A model generated the notes under the pieces. That model worked only from the letters and a program-made list of their open reading frames with translations. It made no database searches and was not told where the DNA came from. Below are positions 52,878 through 61,666 of a stretch of 64,000 nt of DNA, piece after piece. Origin of the DNA: Haloimpatiens massiliensis (lineage in GTDB: Bacteria > Bacillota > Clostridia > Clostridiales > Clostridiaceae); NCBI RefSeq assembly GCF_900184255.1, contig NZ_LT854639.1, forward strand, positions 308,809 through 372,808, given 5' to 3'. How positions within the stretch are numbered: position 1 is the first letter of the stretch; each line of letters starts with the position of its first letter. The position numbers and the translations under genes are program-made.

Positions 52878-53046
52878 GATTAACCCACAAAAAGCATTAC
52901 ACTACTTGAATTATGAAACTTTTCTGGAATGACCTGCATAAGAAGCGAAGGGACTATTTAAATTTATTGTTCCCAGCTCTTATGCAAGTCCTGGAGGAAA
53001 AATTTCATAATTCCACCACATTGTACCTTATTGTGGATTAATCAGT
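52878..53046. repeat. Family C palindrome, complete copy
   Basis: About 169 bases. Left arm: tgattaacccacaaaaagca, gaattatgaaacttttctgg, cctgcataagaagcgaag. Right arm: gctcttatgcaagtcctgg, aggaaaaatttcataattcc, accttattgtggattaatca. It follows the aldolase gene by 25 bases and precedes a normal terminator, so it is not needed for termination. Confidence 0.8.
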
Positions 53047-53094
53047 TATATATACATCAACTAAACTATTTTTCATAAAATTGCTTGTTTATAT

Positions 53095-53143
53095 AAAACT
53101 AGAGTTTTTACTTTTTAAAAGTATTGCTCTAGTTTTATTTTTG
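53095..53143 (+). terminator. Terminator of the threonine aldolase gene
   Basis: aaaactagag pairs with ctctagtttt, followed by atttttg. The following 53144-53519 is AT-rich without a gene. It ends with an aaaggagattt that lies too far (about 40 bases) from the next ATG to be its ribosome site, and that could instead translate a 15-codon leader ending across that ATG. Confidence 0.8.
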
Positions 53144-53519
53144 TCATTGTAATTAATTCTTTAATTTTCTGCTTATTTAATTGCTTAGTTTTTTAATTTT
53201 TTACTTATCATTTTAATTTTTTACTTAACTTTTGAATTTTTCCGCTTAATTTTTAAACTTTTTTTCTTAATTACTTAATTTGAAGTCCATATTCAACCAG
53301 TTACTTATTTTTCTAGTTAAATAATAAATTAGCTCTTTAATTATAAGCTTTGGATTTATGAATATTTTTGTATGCAATTACTAAAAATAATAAAGTAATT
53401 ACAATGCTTTTCCCAAATACATAAATCTATTATAAAAATTAAATTATAATTAATGAACATAATACGTTAGAAAGGAGATTTGAGAAAATATATTCTTATA
53501 TTTCTCACTAAAAATAAAT

Positions 53520-55070
53520 ATGAATGAGAAAAATACCAAATCCTATTGGATAGATTCCACAGAGGACACAAACTTTCCTTCACTAGATAGAGATATTCAT
53601 GTAGATGTAGCAATTGTAGGTGCAGGTATAAGTGGAATAACCTGTGCCTATCTTTTAAAGCAGGAAGGTGTAAAACTTGCTCTAATAGATAGCGATAAGA
53701 TAGCAAAATCTACTTCTGGGCACACCACTGCTAAATTAACGTCTCAGCATGACCTTATATATTCTAAGTTAATAAATTCTCTTGGAAATACTATAGCTAA
53801 GGAATATGCTGATGCTAACGAAAAAGCCATAGAACTTGTAAATAAACTCTCTAGGAATTTAAAAATAGATTGTGATCTTGAGAAGTTACCTGCTTATGTG
53901 TACACTGAAGATAAAAATTACATACATAAAATAGAAGATGAGGTAGGCGCTGCTGTAAATTTAGGACTGAAAGCTAGCTATGTAAATGAAATTCCTCTTA
54001 ACTTACCTATAAAAGCAGGCATTTGCTTTGAAGACCAGTACCAATTTCATCCTAGAAAGTATTTATTGGGTTTGTCAAAAGAAATATCTAGTGGCAACTC
54101 CACTAACGATTGTAGTATATTTGAAAACACTGCCATAGTAGATGTTGAATATGGAAATCCTTGTGTTCTAACCTCAAAAGAAGGGAAAAAAATTACTTGT
54201 TCAAAAGTAATTCTATGTTCACATTTTCCATTTTACGATGGTTTTGGATTATATTTCGCTAGATTGAAGCCTGAAAGATCTTACATAGTATGTGCAAAAT
54301 CTAAAGATAAGTTTCCCACTGGAATGTTTATAAATGCCGAAACCCCCACTCGTTCCCTTAGACGCCAAAAACATAATGACGGTGAGTTAATTCTTATAGC
54401 AGGAGAAAATCACAGAACAGCTCATGGAGAAAATACTATAAACCACTTTGAAAGATTAAAGGAATTCGGAAACTCCTTATTCCAAATAGAAGATTTTCCT
54501 TATAGTTGGTCCGCACAAGATTATACAACTCTTGATTATATACCTTATGTGGGAAATTTAACCTCTTCGAAAAAAAACATATATGTAGCCGCAGGTTTTA
54601 GAAAATGGGGCATGACCAACGGCACAGCTTCCGCTATGATTATAAGAGACTTGATAATAAACGGTAAGAGTCCATGGCAGAATGCATATAGTCCTTCACG
54701 GACTAATTTTACAGCCTCCGCGAAAAACTTCATAACTGTAAACTCCGATACAGCAAAACATCTTGTTAAAGGGAAGCTAACTGCAGGTGAAAAGGACGCT
54801 CATGTCTCTATAGGTGAAGGTACGGTAGTCGAAATAGACGGCAAAAAGTATGGTGTTTATAGAGATTCCACTGAAAATCTTCATATAGTTGATACTACTT
54901 GTACACATATGGGATGTGATTTAAACTGGAATGCAGCAGAAAAATCCTGGGATTGTCCTTGCCACGGTTCAAGATTTTCCTACGAAGGACACGTAATTGA
55001 AGGTCCTGCCACAAGAGATTTAAACCACTACAAGGAGTCTCCTAATAAAATATCCCCCAATATACTCTAA
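53520..55070 (+). CDS. FAD-dependent oxidoreductase with C-terminal Rieske domain
   Basis: Protein of 516 residues. The N-terminal glycine/D-amino-acid oxidase-type FAD domain has HVDVAIVGAGISGITCAYLL, STSGHTTAKLTSQHDLIY and, later, DYTTLDYIPYVGNLT and VAAGFRKWGMTNGTASAMI. The C-terminal Rieske 2Fe-2S domain has CTHMGCDL and CPCHGSRFSYEG, supplying the two Cys and two His ligands. Such fusions are widespread and mostly uncharacterised; the substrate is unknown. The ATG has no close ribosome site. It is followed by repeats, not by an operon partner. Confidence 0.9.
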   Translation: MNEKNTKSYWIDSTEDTNFPSLDRDIHVDVAIVGAGISGITCAYLLKQEGVKLALIDSDKIAKSTSGHTTAKLTSQHDLIYSKLINSLGNTIAKEYADANEKAIELVNKLSRNLKIDCDLEKLPAYVYTEDKNYIHKIEDEVGAAVNLGLKASYVNEIPLNLPIKAGICFEDQYQFHPRKYLLGLSKEISSGNSTNDCSIFENTAIVDVEYGNPCVLTSKEGKKITCSKVILCSHFPFYDGFGLYFARLKPERSYIVCAKSKDKFPTGMFINAETPTRSLRRQKHNDGELILIAGENHRTAHGENTINHFERLKEFGNSLFQIEDFPYSWSAQDYTTLDYIPYVGNLTSSKKNIYVAAGFRKWGMTNGTASAMIIRDLIINGKSPWQNAYSPSRTNFTASAKNFITVNSDTAKHLVKGKLTAGEKDAHVSIGEGTVVEIDGKKYGVYRDSTENLHIVDTTCTHMGCDLNWNAAEKSWDCPCHGSRFSYEGHVIEGPATRDLNHYKESPNKISPNIL

Positions 55071-55182
55071 GAATAAATTGCGACGCAATTTATGGCTTAA
55101 GTGTGCTAGTTAGCCAGTGGGCTAGAGGGCTAGTAAAGGATAATTTTTCTTCATTGCATTATGAAAATTTTACAATTTTAAA

Positions 55183-55281
55183 AGGAGCTGTCGTACTAAG
55201 AATAAATCCTACTATATATTGTGCTAAATTTAAACTTGCAAAACAATATATTGTATGTGAATTCTTTAATGCAACAGCCTC
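55183..55281. repeat. Family B palindrome, copy 2
   Basis: Ends ggagctgtcgta and aatgcaacagcctc pair, with tatatattgtgct and caatatattgtat inside. It is nested in composite element 3, which shows it can insert into another repeat or be part of it. Confidence 0.75.
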
Positions 55282-55550
55282 TTTTTGGCTTAACTTAAAT
55301 CTTTTATTAGCGATAGCCAGCGAAAATACTAAAACTAAAATTTATACAACCCTATGCCTCACGGCAAAATGAATTAAATTTTAGCCATTATCTTATTTTG
55401 ATAAGTATCATATAATTTTTAGAAAGGCTACGCCTAAAAAATATTATGAGCGCTTTCCTATTTATAAATTAAAGATTTTCCATAGCGAAGCGGAGGAAAA
55501 TCCTCCTTTAGTAGGCTGTTCTCTCCCCGTGACGATATACGCATGACCTG

Positions 55551-55782
55551 AAAAATCTGCTTTTAAGGGAACAATAAATATATTTTTTTAGACTATTGAG
55601 CTAGCTTTAGAAATTCTTTGTTTTCAAATTTGAATACCCGTTAAGAAGCTTTCATTGCCTGAATGAGGAACGAGTGAGTTTGAAAGCTTTAGGGTATTCA
55701 AATTTGAAAACATTAGAATTTCTTAGCGTACTGCGAACAGTCTAAAAAAATATATTTATTGTGGACTTAAAAGCAGATTTTT
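55551..55782 (+). repeat. Family D long hairpin, copy 5 (stem type B, covarying)
   Basis: 232 bases. Compared with copies 2 and 3, the inner arm has caaatttgaatacc instead of caaatttcaatacc, and the partner arm has ggtattcaaatttg instead of ggtattgaaatttg, so the base pair is kept. The outer arm has tgcttttaag matched by cttaaaagca. The loop resembles type A (gaggaacgagtgagtttgaa). Confidence 0.85.
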
Positions 55783-55825
55783 CCTACGCCACTTACGTCA
55801 CAATTTTCTTACAAAATGTCATTTA

Positions 55826-56314
55826 TTAAACTATTTTATGAGAAGCATAGTGTTCCTCTGCATCTTTTTGTTTTTCCTCTAAGTAATTACATATATCCTT
55901 AAAGTCTTGAATCCACTTAATCTTGGCAAGTTCTCTTAAATCTAAAACTATGCCTGTGCTTTTTTGTTTTATACATTCCATATTATATATTGGTGTTTCC
56001 ACAAAACCTTTTTTATAATTATATACACAAGGTACAAAGTTATCCCAGTTATTTTCAAAATATTTAGTTTTAGCAAAACATAATCTATATATATGAAAAA
56101 TCATTCCCAAAGCTGAACTCTTTTTTGCAAATCTGTGACTAAAATATTCCTGATCCGGGTATTTTTCCTGAAGTCTTACCCAGTAAAGTCTTTCATTTGG
56201 ATGAAGATTGTATTTATCTAGTATTTTGCACTTTTCATGGCCTAGCTCTTCTCTCATTATTTTTTCTCTTTGCTGTGCCTCTAAACCTTTTAAAGTATCA
56301 TTGTCCATAAACAT
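55826..56314 (-). CDS. Uncharacterised protein of about 162 residues
   Basis: I do not recognise this family. The product is soluble, mixed-charge and starts MFMDNDTLKGLEAQQREKIM. The middle is aromatic-rich (NERLYWVRLQEKYPDQEYFS, NNWDNFVPCVYNYKKGFVE) and the C-terminus helical (FKDICNYLEEKQKDAEEHY). It has no signal peptide or membrane helix. The start is set by ggaggttagaagtATG. It stands alone, converging on composite element 3. Confidence 0.7.
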   Translation of the reverse strand: MFMDNDTLKGLEAQQREKIMREELGHEKCKILDKYNLHPNERLYWVRLQEKYPDQEYFSHRFAKKSSALGMIFHIYRLCFAKTKYFENNWDNFVPCVYNYKKGFVETPIYNMECIKQKSTGIVLDLRELAKIKWIQDFKDICNYLEEKQKDAEEHYASHKIV

Positions 56315-56483
56315 ACTTCTAACCTCCAAATCTTATATATATTATACTTCATCTTATATTCTATTCTCCAACCATCCACAATTCCAATATGGATTATTTA
56401 TAAACAATATTTTATCTATAGATTATCTCAATTTCATAAATTTCTAATATATCAAACTTCGACTATATTCCCTATATATCGGT

Positions 56484-56498
56484 AGGTGCCTGACACCT
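56484..56498. repeat. Family G 15-base palindrome, second copy
   Basis: aggtgcctgacacct, identical (on the opposite strand) to 51024-51038. It lies about 70 bases upstream of the DUF1657 gene. Confidence 0.7.
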
Positions 56499-56567
56499 GA
56501 ATATTTTCTTTCATTAATTCAAATACTATTATAGAAAAATAATTTAATTTGAAGGGAGTTTTATAGA

Positions 56568-56825
56568 ATGACCGTTGTAAATAAATTAGCTCAAACTTTA
56601 GAAATGATTAAGGCATCAGAATCCAGCTGCAAAACTTTTTCTATGGATACAGATGATCCTCAAGCAAAGAAATTATTTAATCAAGTGGCTGAAAACTTAA
56701 AGATGTGTGAAGGTATGCTTCAAAGTAGAGTTAACTACATTATGAGTGAAGAACCTCAATATCAACCTCAAGAACAACAAAAGCAAATTGACCAACAAAT
56801 ACAAGCTGAAAATCAACAACAGTAA
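56568..56825 (+). CDS. DUF1657 protein with Gln-rich tail
   Basis: Small protein of 85 residues. The DUF1657 core is MTVVNKLAQTLEMIKASESS, TFSMDTDDPQAKKLF, AENLKMCEGMLQSRVNYIM, which is a helical pair. The last 25 residues are almost only Gln, Pro and Glu (QPQEQQKQIDQQIQAENQQQ). DUF1657 genes are expressed in spores and accompany spoVA and DUF421 genes in heat-resistance operons of Bacillus. The ribosome site gaagggagttttatagaATG is strong. Confidence 0.88.
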   Translation: MTVVNKLAQTLEMIKASESSCKTFSMDTDDPQAKKLFNQVAENLKMCEGMLQSRVNYIMSEEPQYQPQEQQKQIDQQIQAENQQQ

Positions 56826-56980
56826 ATATAAATTAATAAGCACCTTATGGCTTAATTATGCTAGTCTGCCACTCAGCTAAAATTTAGTATATTCCTCCAT
56901 AAGACACTGGTTTTATATGTCTTAACTATAGTGTTTAGTTAGCTATGGTCATAAAAGATTTAAAGTGAACTAAAATAAAT

Positions 56981-57076
56981 GGCTGTCGCATTAAGGAATT
57001 CACTACAATATATTGTTTTACAAGTTTAAAGTTGACACAATATACCGTAGAATTTATTCTTAGTGCAACAGCCCCT
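56981..57076. repeat. Family B palindrome, copy 3
   Basis: Ends ggctgtcgcattaagga and tcttagtgcaacagcc pair, with acaatatattgttt facing acacaatatacc. It lies between the DUF1657 gene and the next, converging gene. It may serve as terminator for both. The rest of 56826-57174 shows nothing further. Confidence 0.75.
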
Positions 57077-57174
57077 TTATTTTTTACCTCTGTCTTAAAT
57101 GGATGTTGAAAATTAATATGAAATTACTATTCAAAGGTAGAATGATACACCAAGCATTAGAAAGACTCAATTCC

Positions 57175-58086
57175 TTATATATCAAAAGTTATATATCTTC
57201 CTAGGATTGCATCTATTGTTTGTTTATCTTCACGGTCTGCATATATTGTAAGCATGTAATATCCCTTGTTCACTTCTTCTATAGGCTTGAATAGCATTAT
57301 TATGGCTGTGCTTATAGCTGCCACTATAGAAAATACAGCTGACGTTAAAATAGTAGATACCAGTGAACCTCCTGACGAAATAGGATTTAAAATAGGCATG
57401 GGTATTACTGAATTCCCATGAAATAATCCTATAAGAGCGCCTATTATGCCTCCACAGACCGCTGCTTTTAAAATACTTTTTACTTCTCGCTTGAATATAA
57501 TACAAGTACTGGATACTTCCTCTACATAATTATCTGTAAGCTGTTTGCTGTTTAAATTGTAGATTCCATTATTATTAAAGTCATCAATAGCTCCCTGTAA
57601 TTCCTCTTTTTTAGAAAATATTTTTGTAACTCTATAGGTGTACCTAGGAATGTTCTCCAGCTTATTCTTCATCTTTTCATGTAATGCATTTTGAGCTTCT
57701 TCCTGGTCTATCTTTGCTTTAACTTTCCTATCTAATTCTTTCATTTTTTCTTTTCTTCTCAACTCTTCTTTAATTTCTACTTTTTCTTTTTTTCCTATCA
57801 CCTCTTTGTTATCTTCTACTTTAAGTTTTCCTTTATATTCTACCCCATCTAGGTTTTGTTCCATTTTTAATTCATTATTTTTCTCTACGTTATCTATATT
57901 ATCTTTTCTTATTTTATATATATTTTCTTTTCCTATTTCATCTATATTTTCTTTTCCTATTTCATCTATATTTTCTTTTCCTATTTCATCTGCATTATTT
58001 TTTCCTATTTTATCTATATTTTCTTTTCTTATTTTATCTATATTATTTTTTATTTGCTCATTTTCATTTTTTTCTTCTCTACACAT
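57175..58086 (-). CDS. Membrane protein with N-terminal octapeptide repeats
   Basis: Protein of 303 residues. Residues about 13-68 are seven eight-residue repeats of the form KENIDEIG (e.g. KENIDKIG, KNNADEIG), predicted to be helical or disordered. A long charged region follows (KVEIKEELRRKEKMKELDRK). From residue about 150 a conserved-looking domain has VTKIFSKKEELQGAIDDF and then two membrane segments (AAVCGGIIGALIGLFHG and LTSAVFSIVAAISTAIIML), and it ends YMLTIYADREDKQTIDAILG. The end resembles general-stress-type membrane proteins that regulate via glycine-rich helices, but I make no family call. Ribosome site agaggagaaaaATG. Confidence 0.7.
   Translation of the reverse strand: MCREEKNENEQIKNNIDKIRKENIDKIGKNNADEIGKENIDEIGKENIDEIGKENIYKIRKDNIDNVEKNNELKMEQNLDGVEYKGKLKVEDNKEVIGKKEKVEIKEELRRKEKMKELDRKVKAKIDQEEAQNALHEKMKNKLENIPRYTYRVTKIFSKKEELQGAIDDFNNNGIYNLNSKQLTDNYVEEVSSTCIIFKREVKSILKAAVCGGIIGALIGLFHGNSVIPMPILNPISSGGSLVSTILTSAVFSIVAAISTAIIMLFKPIEEVNKGYYMLTIYADREDKQTIDAILGRYITFDI
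57883..58050 (-). repeat. 24-base tandem repeat in coding sequence (seven units)
   Basis: Units of 24 bases (plus-strand form tcctatttcatctatattt plus tcttt) starting at about 57883, 57907, 57931, 57955, 57979, 58003 and 58027. The three in the middle are nearly identical. Length changes would be in frame, so copy number can vary without breaking the gene. Confidence 0.8.
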
Positions 58087-58244
58087 TTTTCTCCTCTTTG
58101 TAAAATTCTTTTATTTTTATTATTTTTTATTTATGCACTTTTAACAACTTAAAAATTTATAACTGTTCTTTACTTAATTCAAACTTATAAGATTTTCTGT
58201 AAGACAAATATTAAACTTCTAATGAGTTAACGACCTGTATCCAG

Positions 58245-59471
58245 TTACTTCATTTGAAATGAAGGCATGCTTATCTCTAATAACTCATCTATTTTAGTTT
58301 GAGTAAGATTGCTTATGGCATCTTCAGAACCTATTATCCAACCACTATTGTATACATGCTCTTGTGGTGAATTATAGGCTGGCTTTATTACTTGAAGATA
58401 ATTTTTCACCACATCTGGTATTTCATTTTCCTGAACTAAAAGTATTGGTGCATGCTTACCTTTATGAGATAAAACTGTGGATGTTACAGCAATTTGCCAT
58501 TGCTTTGGATTTACAAATATGAAATTATGTCCAGGTTCCGAAATACCCCATCCAAAATCTCTAGGTCTTTTTCCTATCCACCAAGCAAAATTTTTACCTA
58601 AATCCTTATAGCTTGCAAATCCTACCGATGTACTGTATACATCATTACCTAATGGAATTCTTTGCACATGACCGTATTTGGAAAGTTGCTTTTCTGTAGA
58701 ATTTAAAATAAGTTCTTGCCCTCCTAAAATGTATATATATGCTTTTCCGTGTCTGTTTTTTAGAGCTTTTTCAACCTCTTTTGGAATTTTATCTTTTTGT
58801 ATAAAAAAGAAACCATCGCCTGAATGAGAACTCCATGCTGCTTGTGGTAATGCATACTGTGGATTTTCAATAGAGGTTATTATTACTGCATCTCTGTGAT
58901 CTCCATTTAATGCTGCTAAATAATTATCTATGTTTAAACTTAAAGCAAAAACGTTATCACCATTTATATGCCTATACTTAAGTTTCCTATTATCTAGAGT
59001 TTTTAATACACTAGCATCCACATTTCCTATTACAATGATTTTCGTATTTCCATCTAGAAATATTCCTTCAGGCTTTAGTCTATCTATCTCCTTTAAGGTT
59101 TCCTCTGGTACATGCTCCTTTTTAGTATAAAGTATTGGAGCATTTATAGGTTCATGTGAAATTCTAGCTGCCAACATGGCATCCTTCATTTTATCATCTC
59201 TCACTAATATAACTGCATTAGGCCTGTTATACTTAAATGAGGATGGATAGGCCACTTGAGTTATAGCTACTGTAGTTCCATACAAAGTTTTCCCTTGAAT
59301 TCTTACTGTATTACTGGTGACTTTTTGCTCTATAGAATTTCCCTTTAAAATTGTTTTACTCCTATGATAATAAGGTTTGTATATGAACAAGAAATATATA
59401 GCTACAGCTAAAAGAATTAATGCAATTGTCAAAACTACTCTATATATTTTTCTTAAAATTTCATTAGTCAT
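58245..59471 (-). CDS. Membrane-anchored CWB2-like (cell wall binding repeat 2) protein
   Basis: Protein of 408 residues with an N-terminal anchor (VVLTIALILLAVAIYFLFIY) and an external part made of CWB2-like modules: NAVILVRDDKMKDAMLAARI, APILYTKKEHVPEETLKEI, KIIVIGNVDASVLKTL, and again AYIYILGGQELILNSTEKQL, APILLVQENEIPDVVKNYL, SGWIIGSEDAISNLTQ. CWB2 modules bind secondary wall polymers of S-layer proteins in Clostridia; here they form the whole protein. It lies 38 bases downstream of a paralogue with a membrane domain. A role with the surface polysaccharide or teichoic acid is possible. Confidence 0.7.
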   Translation of the reverse strand: MTNEILRKIYRVVLTIALILLAVAIYFLFIYKPYYHRSKTILKGNSIEQKVTSNTVRIQGKTLYGTTVAITQVAYPSSFKYNRPNAVILVRDDKMKDAMLAARISHEPINAPILYTKKEHVPEETLKEIDRLKPEGIFLDGNTKIIVIGNVDASVLKTLDNRKLKYRHINGDNVFALSLNIDNYLAALNGDHRDAVIITSIENPQYALPQAAWSSHSGDGFFFIQKDKIPKEVEKALKNRHGKAYIYILGGQELILNSTEKQLSKYGHVQRIPLGNDVYSTSVGFASYKDLGKNFAWWIGKRPRDFGWGISEPGHNFIFVNPKQWQIAVTSTVLSHKGKHAPILLVQENEIPDVVKNYLQVIKPAYNSPQEHVYNSGWIIGSEDAISNLTQTKIDELLEISMPSFQMK

Positions 59472-59509
59472 AAATAATCCCTTTCTTCCATCAGTTGTAT
59501 TATAATTCC

Positions 59510-61414
59510 TTACATAATACCTATTTTTCTACCATTCCTAACAAGTATCCAATTTGGTATGTATGAAGTTAAAAATCCTATAAAAGCTGAAAACTGCATA
59601 AATCCAAACCAAGATATATTTTTTTCACTTAGAATTACTGGTAAATATACCCTATGAAGCCACCACATACTTATGAACATACCCACTGAAACTGCAATGA
59701 TAGAAATAATTGTAAGAGGTAAACTCTCCCTAACTGCTTCCTTATGTTCTATTCCCTTCATCTCAGCTATCATAGCTGGCATAAATACGAATAAATTTAA
59801 CAAAAAAGCAATTATAAAAGATATTATCATATTTAAAATCATAGGATTACCTAATAGGTAGGAACCGTATCTTCCATAGAAAGATATTAAAGGTGATCCT
59901 ACATAAGTAGATATGTAGTTAACTCCTATTATTGCCGATGCCCCAAAAGCTATACTCATAATTGTGGCAACAGCAGCCTGCTTCCATAATGGTCTTAGCC
60001 AAACTGCATTTTGGTTCATTTTCATCCAAGGGGAGTTTATATAACATATTATGTAAAGCCATAATCCCACAGGTCCCAAAACCAGTACTGCCAATATCCA
60101 CATAACTTTAGTTAAAGTATTTAATCTTTTCATCCTGTAAAAAGCATGTAGTCCGGTCCAAAGAGCCCCCATTAATGAGATTAAACTGAGTATTATAGAA
60201 ATTACATCTACTCCGCTAACTCCTTGAGGTCCTAATGTTTTATATGGTTGTATTTCTTGAGAGTAATCTGCTCTAGCCTGAACAGAAAAATCTATTACAT
60301 CTTCATTTCCTATTACCCAAATATTATTAAATGGTCCTTCTGTAGGATTAACCCAATAATTAGGCTTATTTCTCCACAGATGATTTTCTGTTAAAGTAGA
60401 CAATTTATCTTTATCCGTCCATAAAATCGGCCCTGCTTTGGCCTTCAGAGAAAGCTGACTACCTAATATAGCCATAGTAGGTTCTTGCCTTGAACAAATC
60501 ATAAAGCTTTGGTGATTGTCGTTTCTACTTCTATTTATATTCCAGCCAACACCCTCCTCATTATCATAGAACCTGGAAAAATTAATGGCAAAGCTATCTG
60601 CACTGCGCCCTGAAATAACTTTAGTTGGTGTATTTAAATTTTTATTTAAATTCTGTACAAAATCTTCTCCAGCATTATTCTTCTTGCCTAATATATATAG
60701 TTTATCTAACTTTACATCTTTTATTGCCTGTTTTGATGCATTATAAAGCTGATTATCTTTATTTAAGTATAGTAATAGTCCTCCATTTCTAACTATCCAA
60801 GGTGCTACTGGTATAGCCATCAAAGGCTCTTTATCTGAGATTATAAATCCATACTTTTCTTGATTATATTCATTTCCATTCTGAAAGTTTTGCATTTCGT
60901 ACACCTTTGATAAAAGTTCATTTGTATTTTCATAGCTTACAGCCTTCACTCTAAGTCCAGTATTTTCAAAGTCTTTTCTTAAATCTTCTATATTTGATCC
61001 TAAAAGTAATATCTGTGAATTATCTAAAGATAATATACCCTTGGGAAGTGTACTCTTAGCGTAATTTAAAATACTCTCTCTATTGCTGCTATTTATTTGT
61101 AGAATAGGGCTATTGTACTCTTTTACCAATGGCATTAAACTCAAAACCTGTTGCCATTCATCTGATTTAATTACTATAAATCCATTAGGCTTACTTTTAT
61201 AATCCCCAACTGGAAATAAAATATCAGCAGTTTTTATGCCTATATCCTCCTTAGATTTTCCCATAACTCGTACGGTATTTCCTGTATTTAAATGAACCCT
61301 CTCATTTTTTAAATTTATTTTTTCTGGGAAAATAGCATTTTTTAAAATTCTCATTTGACCTACAACTAATACAATACATAAAAGTGTAGCTACATATACA
61401 GATGCTTTTTTCAT
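59510..61414 (-). CDS. CWB2-like extracellular domain fused to a DUF4396-like membrane domain
   Basis: Protein of 634 residues. After an N-terminal helix (VYVATLLCIVLVVGQMRIL), residues about 40-385 are CWB2-like (PNGFIVIKSDEWQQVLSLM, SPILQINSSNRESILNYAKS, LYILGKKNNAGEDFVQNL, GPILWTDKDKLSTLTENHL, NNIWVIGNEDVIDFS), in the same order as in the downstream paralogue. From about 400 come six or seven membrane helices, including VMWILAVLVLGPVGLWLYII and, at the end, FIGFLTSYIPNWILVRNGRK, resembling the DUF4396 family. The two genes probably form an operon and a complex at the membrane. Ribosome site ggagagtgatataaATG. Confidence 0.7.
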   Translation of the reverse strand: MKKASVYVATLLCIVLVVGQMRILKNAIFPEKINLKNERVHLNTGNTVRVMGKSKEDIGIKTADILFPVGDYKSKPNGFIVIKSDEWQQVLSLMPLVKEYNSPILQINSSNRESILNYAKSTLPKGILSLDNSQILLLGSNIEDLRKDFENTGLRVKAVSYENTNELLSKVYEMQNFQNGNEYNQEKYGFIISDKEPLMAIPVAPWIVRNGGLLLYLNKDNQLYNASKQAIKDVKLDKLYILGKKNNAGEDFVQNLNKNLNTPTKVISGRSADSFAINFSRFYDNEEGVGWNINRSRNDNHQSFMICSRQEPTMAILGSQLSLKAKAGPILWTDKDKLSTLTENHLWRNKPNYWVNPTEGPFNNIWVIGNEDVIDFSVQARADYSQEIQPYKTLGPQGVSGVDVISIILSLISLMGALWTGLHAFYRMKRLNTLTKVMWILAVLVLGPVGLWLYIICYINSPWMKMNQNAVWLRPLWKQAAVATIMSIAFGASAIIGVNYISTYVGSPLISFYGRYGSYLLGNPMILNMIISFIIAFLLNLFVFMPAMIAEMKGIEHKEAVRESLPLTIISIIAVSVGMFISMWWLHRVYLPVILSEKNISWFGFMQFSAFIGFLTSYIPNWILVRNGRKIGIM

Positions 61415-61570
61415 TTATATCACTCTCCACTAATTGCTCCTTAATCATTATTAATCTATCTATGAATTTACACCCTGTGAACTCTCCCTCCACTTGCTTA
61501 CGCTGAAATGGGAGCTTCTTGTTTAAAATATACCTACCTATATATTAATATTTGCTTTTCTATCTATAAA

Positions 61571-61616
61571 AATACACAAAAGACGTGACAATTTTTCATC
61601 ACGCCTTTTGTGTATT
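61571..61616 (-). terminator. Terminator after the response regulator gene
   Basis: Long stem: aatacacaaaagacgtga against tcacgccttttgtgtatt, with a T-containing run on each side. It lies about 50 bases beyond the regulator's stop on the minus strand and ahead of the CWB2-like gene pair. Confidence 0.8.
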
Positions 61617-61634
61617 TATTCGACATAATACGGT

Positions 61635-61666
61635 AGGTGACAGTCACCTGGCGATGACTGTCACCT
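61635..61666. repeat. Family G variant palindrome at the response regulator stop
   Basis: aggtgacagtcacct followed by gatgactgtcacct, so three half-sites of gtgacagtc/gactgtcac in 32 bases. The last one overlaps the TAG stop of the regulator, as the related palindrome does at mscL. Confidence 0.6.

Larger units (their letters stand above)
55110..55805. repeat. Composite element 3 (E segment with nested family B palindrome, then D hairpin)
   Basis: The left side resembles the E segment of elements 1 and 2 (gctagtaaaggataattttt) and the right side has its inverted end (ttaaagattttccatagcga, gcggaggaaaatcctccttt). A family B palindrome interrupts it at 55183-55281, and one D hairpin closes it at the right. 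The left D hairpin is missing. It reaches to about 20 bases from the next gene's stop. Confidence 0.7.

Noticed and set aside
55103..55372. 89-codon plus-strand frame after the Rieske gene
   Set aside because: It runs through the E segment and a family B palindrome, both non-coding repeats.
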